DNA of 8,223 nt, from the NCBI GenBank assembly GCA_004552515.1, contig SFOF01000085.1, positions 1 to 8,223 on the forward strand, in the 5' to 3' direction. Within the stretch, counting starts at the first letter, position 1, and every line of letters begins with the position of its first letter. A program made the position numbers and the translations under genes. Below the pieces are notes generated by a model. It was not told the origin of the DNA. It did no database searches and saw nothing but the letters and a program-made list of their open reading frames with translations. The DNA is from Clostridiales bacterium (GTDB lineage Bacteria; Bacillota; Clostridia; Christensenellales; Aristaeellaceae). Below are positions 5,863-8,223 of this stretch, in pieces.

Positions 5863-5895
5863 AGCACTTATACACCGACGACATGGATATATAAG

Positions 5896-5902
5896 AAGGG
5901 GG
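5896..5902 (+). promoter_or_regulatory. Ribosome-binding site of guaB
   Basis: AAGGGGG with a nine-base gap to the ATG at 5912. This site and the promoter at 5835-5862 together exclude the upstream in-frame starts. Confidence 0.7.
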
Positions 5903-5911
5903 ATACGATTC

Positions 5912-7363
5912 ATGATGGGAAAAATCCGCGAGGGCCTGACGTTTGACGACGTGCTGCTGATTCCTCAGAAGAGCGACGTTATTCCGCGCGACGTGAAGCT
6001 CGATACCGCGCTCACGCCCGACATTCATCTCAATATTCCGCTGATGAGCGCCGCCATGGACACCGTCACCGATTCGCGCATGGCCATCGCGCTGGCCCGC
6101 GAGGGCGGCCTGGGCATCATCCACAAGAACATGACCATTGCCGAGCAGGCCGCGCAGGTCGATCAGGTCAAGCGCAGCGAGAGCGGCGTCATCACCGATC
6201 CTTTCTTCCTTTCGCCCGAAAATCTCGTGTCCGACGCGCTCGAGCTGATGGCCCGCTATCGTATCTCCGGCGTGCCGATCACCCGCACCGGCCGCCTGGT
6301 GGGCATCCTCACCAACCGCGATCTGCGCTTCATCACCGATTTCAATCAGCCCATCTCCAACGTCATGACCAGCGAAAATCTGGTCACCGCGCCCGTGGGC
6401 ACCACGCTGGAGGAGGCCAAGTCCATCCTGGCCAGGCACCGGATCGAAAAGCTCCCGCTGGTGGACGAAAACTTCATGCTGCGCGGGCTGATCACCATCA
6501 AGGATATTGAAAAGAGCATCAAGTATCCCGACGCCGCCAAGGACAAGAACGGCCGTCTGCTGTGCGGCGCGGCTGTCGGCGTGACCAAGGACACCCTCGA
6601 GCGCGTCGCGGCGCTGGTGGACGCCAAGGTCGATATCATCACGCTGGACACCGCCCACGGCCACTCTGCCGGCGTCATCGACAGCGTGCGCATGGTCAAG
6701 AACGCCTTCCCGAATCTGCCCATCATCGCGGGCAACGTCGCCACCGCCGCCGCCACGGCCGATCTGTTCGAGGCGGGCGCGGATGTGGTCAAGGTCGGCA
6801 TCGGCCCCGGCTCCATCTGCACCACGCGCGTGGTTTCCGGCATTGGCGTGCCCCAGTTCACCGCCATCTGCGATTGCGCCGAGGCCGCTGAAAAGTATGG
6901 CCGCGCCATCATTGCCGACGGCGGCATCAAGTATTCCGGCGATCTGACCAAGGCCATCGGCGCGGGTGCCGCCGCCGTCATGGTCGGAAGCCTCCTGGCC
7001 GGCGTTCAGGAAAGCCCCGGCGAGATCGAAATCTATCAGGGCCGCTCCTTCAAGGTCTATCGCGGCATGGGCTCCCTCGCCGCCATGGAGAAGGGCAGCA
7101 AGGACCGCTATTTCCAGGAGGGCGCGAAGAAGCTGGTGCCCGAGGGCGTGGAGGGCCGCGTGCCCTACAAGGGAACGCTGTCCGACACCGTGTTCCAGCT
7201 GATGGGCGGCCTCAGGTCCGGCATGGGCTACTGCGGCGCGCATACCATTAAGGAGCTGCACGAAAAGGCCGAGTTCATCCGCATCACCAACGCCGGCCTG
7301 CTCGAGAGCCATCCGCACGACATCTCCATCACCAAGGAAGCCCCCAACTACACCACGCGATAA
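5912..7363 (+). CDS. guaB: Inosine-5'-monophosphate dehydrogenase
   Basis: Oxidises IMP to XMP with NAD+, the committed and rate-limiting step of guanine nucleotide synthesis in the cytoplasm. At 483 residues it has standard bacterial length and is intact. The N-terminal (beta/alpha)8 segment begins REGLTFDDVLLIPQKSDVIP (6-25). Two CBS domains occupy about 92-150 and 152-210, and the barrel then resumes. The active-site loop GIGPGSICTTR (297-307) carries the catalytic Cys303. DGGIKYSGD (336-344) binds the IMP phosphate, the mobile flap is GMGSLAAMEKGSKDRYFQE (385-403) with the Arg399-Tyr400 dyad, and EGRVPYKG follows (414-421). The start at 5912 has AAGGGGG nine bases upstream; a second ATG follows at once (5915). 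A longer in-frame reading from 5789 would begin upstream of the promoter and is rejected. It is monocistronic, divergent from sipL and closed by a strong terminator. Confidence 0.98.
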   Translation: MMGKIREGLTFDDVLLIPQKSDVIPRDVKLDTALTPDIHLNIPLMSAAMDTVTDSRMAIALAREGGLGIIHKNMTIAEQAAQVDQVKRSESGVITDPFFLSPENLVSDALELMARYRISGVPITRTGRLVGILTNRDLRFITDFNQPISNVMTSENLVTAPVGTTLEEAKSILARHRIEKLPLVDENFMLRGLITIKDIEKSIKYPDAAKDKNGRLLCGAAVGVTKDTLERVAALVDAKVDIITLDTAHGHSAGVIDSVRMVKNAFPNLPIIAGNVATAAATADLFEAGADVVKVGIGPGSICTTRVVSGIGVPQFTAICDCAEAAEKYGRAIIADGGIKYSGDLTKAIGAGAAAVMVGSLLAGVQESPGEIEIYQGRSFKVYRGMGSLAAMEKGSKDRYFQEGAKKLVPEGVEGRVPYKGTLSDTVFQLMGGLRSGMGYCGAHTIKELHEKAEFIRITNAGLLESHPHDISITKEAPNYTTR

Positions 7364-7382
7364 ATCACGCACATATAAAAAG

Positions 7383-7426
7383 AAGCCGGAGAGCGCAAAA
7401 AACGCGCTTTCCGGCTTTTCTTCTTT
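7383..7426 (+). terminator. Intrinsic terminator between convergent guaB and the MalG-type permease, probably bidirectional
   Basis: Arms 7383-7396 (AAGCCGGAGAGCGC) and 7404-7417 (GCGCTTTCCGGCTT) form a 14-bp stem with one G-U pair around a 7-base A-rich loop. It is followed on the plus strand by a T-rich tail (7418-7426). Read on the minus strand, the stem is followed by CTTTTTAT, so it can also end the transcript of the opposing permease gene. It lies 20 bases after the guaB stop. Confidence 0.92.
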
Positions 7427-7465
7427 CAAATATGCGCTTCATGCGGGGAACCGCCGCGGCGAAAA

Positions 7466-8223
7466 TCAGCCCTTGATGCCGCCCAGCGAAAAGCCTGTCA
7501 TGATGTGCTTCTGGAATATCGCAAAGAGGATAATCGGCGGAATGATCGCGAAGGTCATGGCGATCATCTTCTTGTCGATGCTGTAGTTCGTGCCCATGCG
7601 ATAGAGCTTGACCATGACGGTAAAGAGATTCTTGTCGGTCAGCGTGAGATAGGGCCAGAGGAAATCAGACCAGACGCCGTTGAGCGTAAAGAGCGTGATC
7701 ACCATAATGACCGGCTTGCTCAGCGGCACGACGATGCGGAAAAAGATCATCAGATCCGTGCATCCGTCTATGCGCGCCGCCTCGATATATTCCTTTGAGA
7801 TGCTGTCAAAGAAGCTCTTGAACACAATCACATAATAGGCGCTCGCGCCGCGCATCAGCCAGAGCGGTATAAACGAGTTGAGCAGCTTGACGTTGATGAT
7901 GTGCTTGTAGAGCGGCACAAGCCCCACCGTATTGGGCAGCATCATCGTCCAGAGCATCAGCGAGAACACCAGCACCGTGCCGGCCGGCTTGAGTCTGGAG
8001 AGCACATAGCCCATCAGCCCATTGAACACGATCGCGCAGACGACCGAGCCAATCGCCACCCAGAGCGTATTGAGATAGGATGATGTAAAATTCATCATGT
8101 TCCACGTCTCAATCAGTTTTTCGGGATGGAAGGAGCGCGGAATGATGGTCGGCGGAATGCTCAAAAACTCCTTTATGTCCTTCAGGCTGGAAATCATGAC
8201 CCACAGCGGCGGGAACACGCATA
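7466..8223 (-). CDS. Carbohydrate ABC transporter permease, MalG/UgpE type (5' end cut by window)
   Basis: One of two inner-membrane permeases of a CUT1 sugar importer; its MalF-type partner and binding protein are probably encoded upstream, beyond the right edge. About 251 codons are visible. The first ones (CVFPPLWVMISSLK) match the end of TM1 and the FPLLW-ML-SLK motif of the family, so only about 20-30 residues are missing; the GTG at 8218 is an internal valine, not a start. Landmarks, numbered from that valine, are the TM region near 48-76, the EAA loop EYIEAARIDGCTDLMIFFRI (143-162) followed by VVPLSKP, and the closing GFSLGGIKG, equivalent to the usual GLTAGAVKG terminus. The frame is open and intact. 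The substrate (oligosaccharide, glycerol-3-phosphate or similar) cannot be inferred. The gene converges on guaB and shares its terminator. Confidence 0.93.
   Translation of the reverse strand, partial: CVFPPLWVMISSLKDIKEFLSIPPTIIPRSFHPEKLIETWNMMNFTSSYLNTLWVAIGSVVCAIVFNGLMGYVLSRLKPAGTVLVFSLMLWTMMLPNTVGLVPLYKHIINVKLLNSFIPLWLMRGASAYYVIVFKSFFDSISKEYIEAARIDGCTDLMIFFRIVVPLSKPVIMVITLFTLNGVWSDFLWPYLTLTDKNLFTVMVKLYRMGTNYSIDKKMIAMTFAIIPPIILFAIFQKHIMTGFSLGGIKG

Noticed and set aside
5883..5894. Four-codon upstream ORF (ATG GAT ATA TAA) ending at the guaB ribosome-binding site
   Set aside because: It is too short and lacks its own ribosome-binding site; chance is the better explanation.
5789..5911. Longer N-terminus for guaB
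   Set aside because: The extra codons cover the promoter at 5835-5862, and IMP dehydrogenase homologues begin near KIREGLTFDDVLL.
5869..5911. Guanine/xanthine riboswitch before guaB
   Set aside because: The predicted leader is only about 43 bases with no pairing pattern that would fit an aptamer.
5810..7429. 539-codon minus-strand frame opposite guaB
   Set aside because: It is an antisense shadow of a complete, highly conserved IMP dehydrogenase, and it runs through the guaB promoter and terminator.

Overview
This 8.2 kb window looks like chromosome from a GC-rich, spore-forming member of the Clostridia (Bacillota), probably an uncultured gut-type lineage. The main evidence is a SipL-like protein, with three SPOCS/DUF3794 repeats and a C-terminal LysM domain. 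That architecture is known from the spore-coat morphogenesis machinery of clostridia. Strong AGGAGG ribosome-binding sites, Gram-positive style ABC importers and a sigma-A-like promoter in front of guaB agree with this. The genus cannot be named from the sequence alone.

Layout from left to right. Positions 1-3979 (minus strand) hold an oligopeptide (Opp/Dpp-type) ABC importer operon, transcribed oppA (3979-2114), then oppB (1915-974), then oppC (974 to beyond the left edge). oppB and oppC are translationally coupled through TGATG. oppA and oppB are separated by a 198-base spacer holding a strong hairpin, a possible internal promoter and an operator-like palindrome. Positions 4171-5691 (minus) encode the SipL-like protein. 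Positions 5912-7363 (plus) encode a complete IMP dehydrogenase (guaB), divergent from sipL and driven by an obvious promoter. A U-tract hairpin at 7383-7426 separates guaB from a convergent sugar-type ABC permease (MalG family, 8223-7466, minus) whose start lies beyond the right edge.

The genes do not form one pathway: a peptide importer, a spore-coat gene, a purine-biosynthesis gene and a sugar-importer subunit sit side by side. The most unusual element is oppC. Between its first and second membrane segments it carries an insertion of roughly 155 residues, predicted to lie outside the membrane, and the middle of this insertion reads like a bacterial SH3 (SH3b) domain. Its partner OppA has a plain signal peptide with no lipobox cysteine, so it would not be lipid-anchored as most Gram-positive OppA proteins are. 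Together these suggest, as inference only, an importer that uses an extracytoplasmic permease domain to engage the cell wall or its free binding protein. No mobile element, CRISPR array, tRNA or rRNA was seen, and no gene-free stretch exceeds 300 bases.
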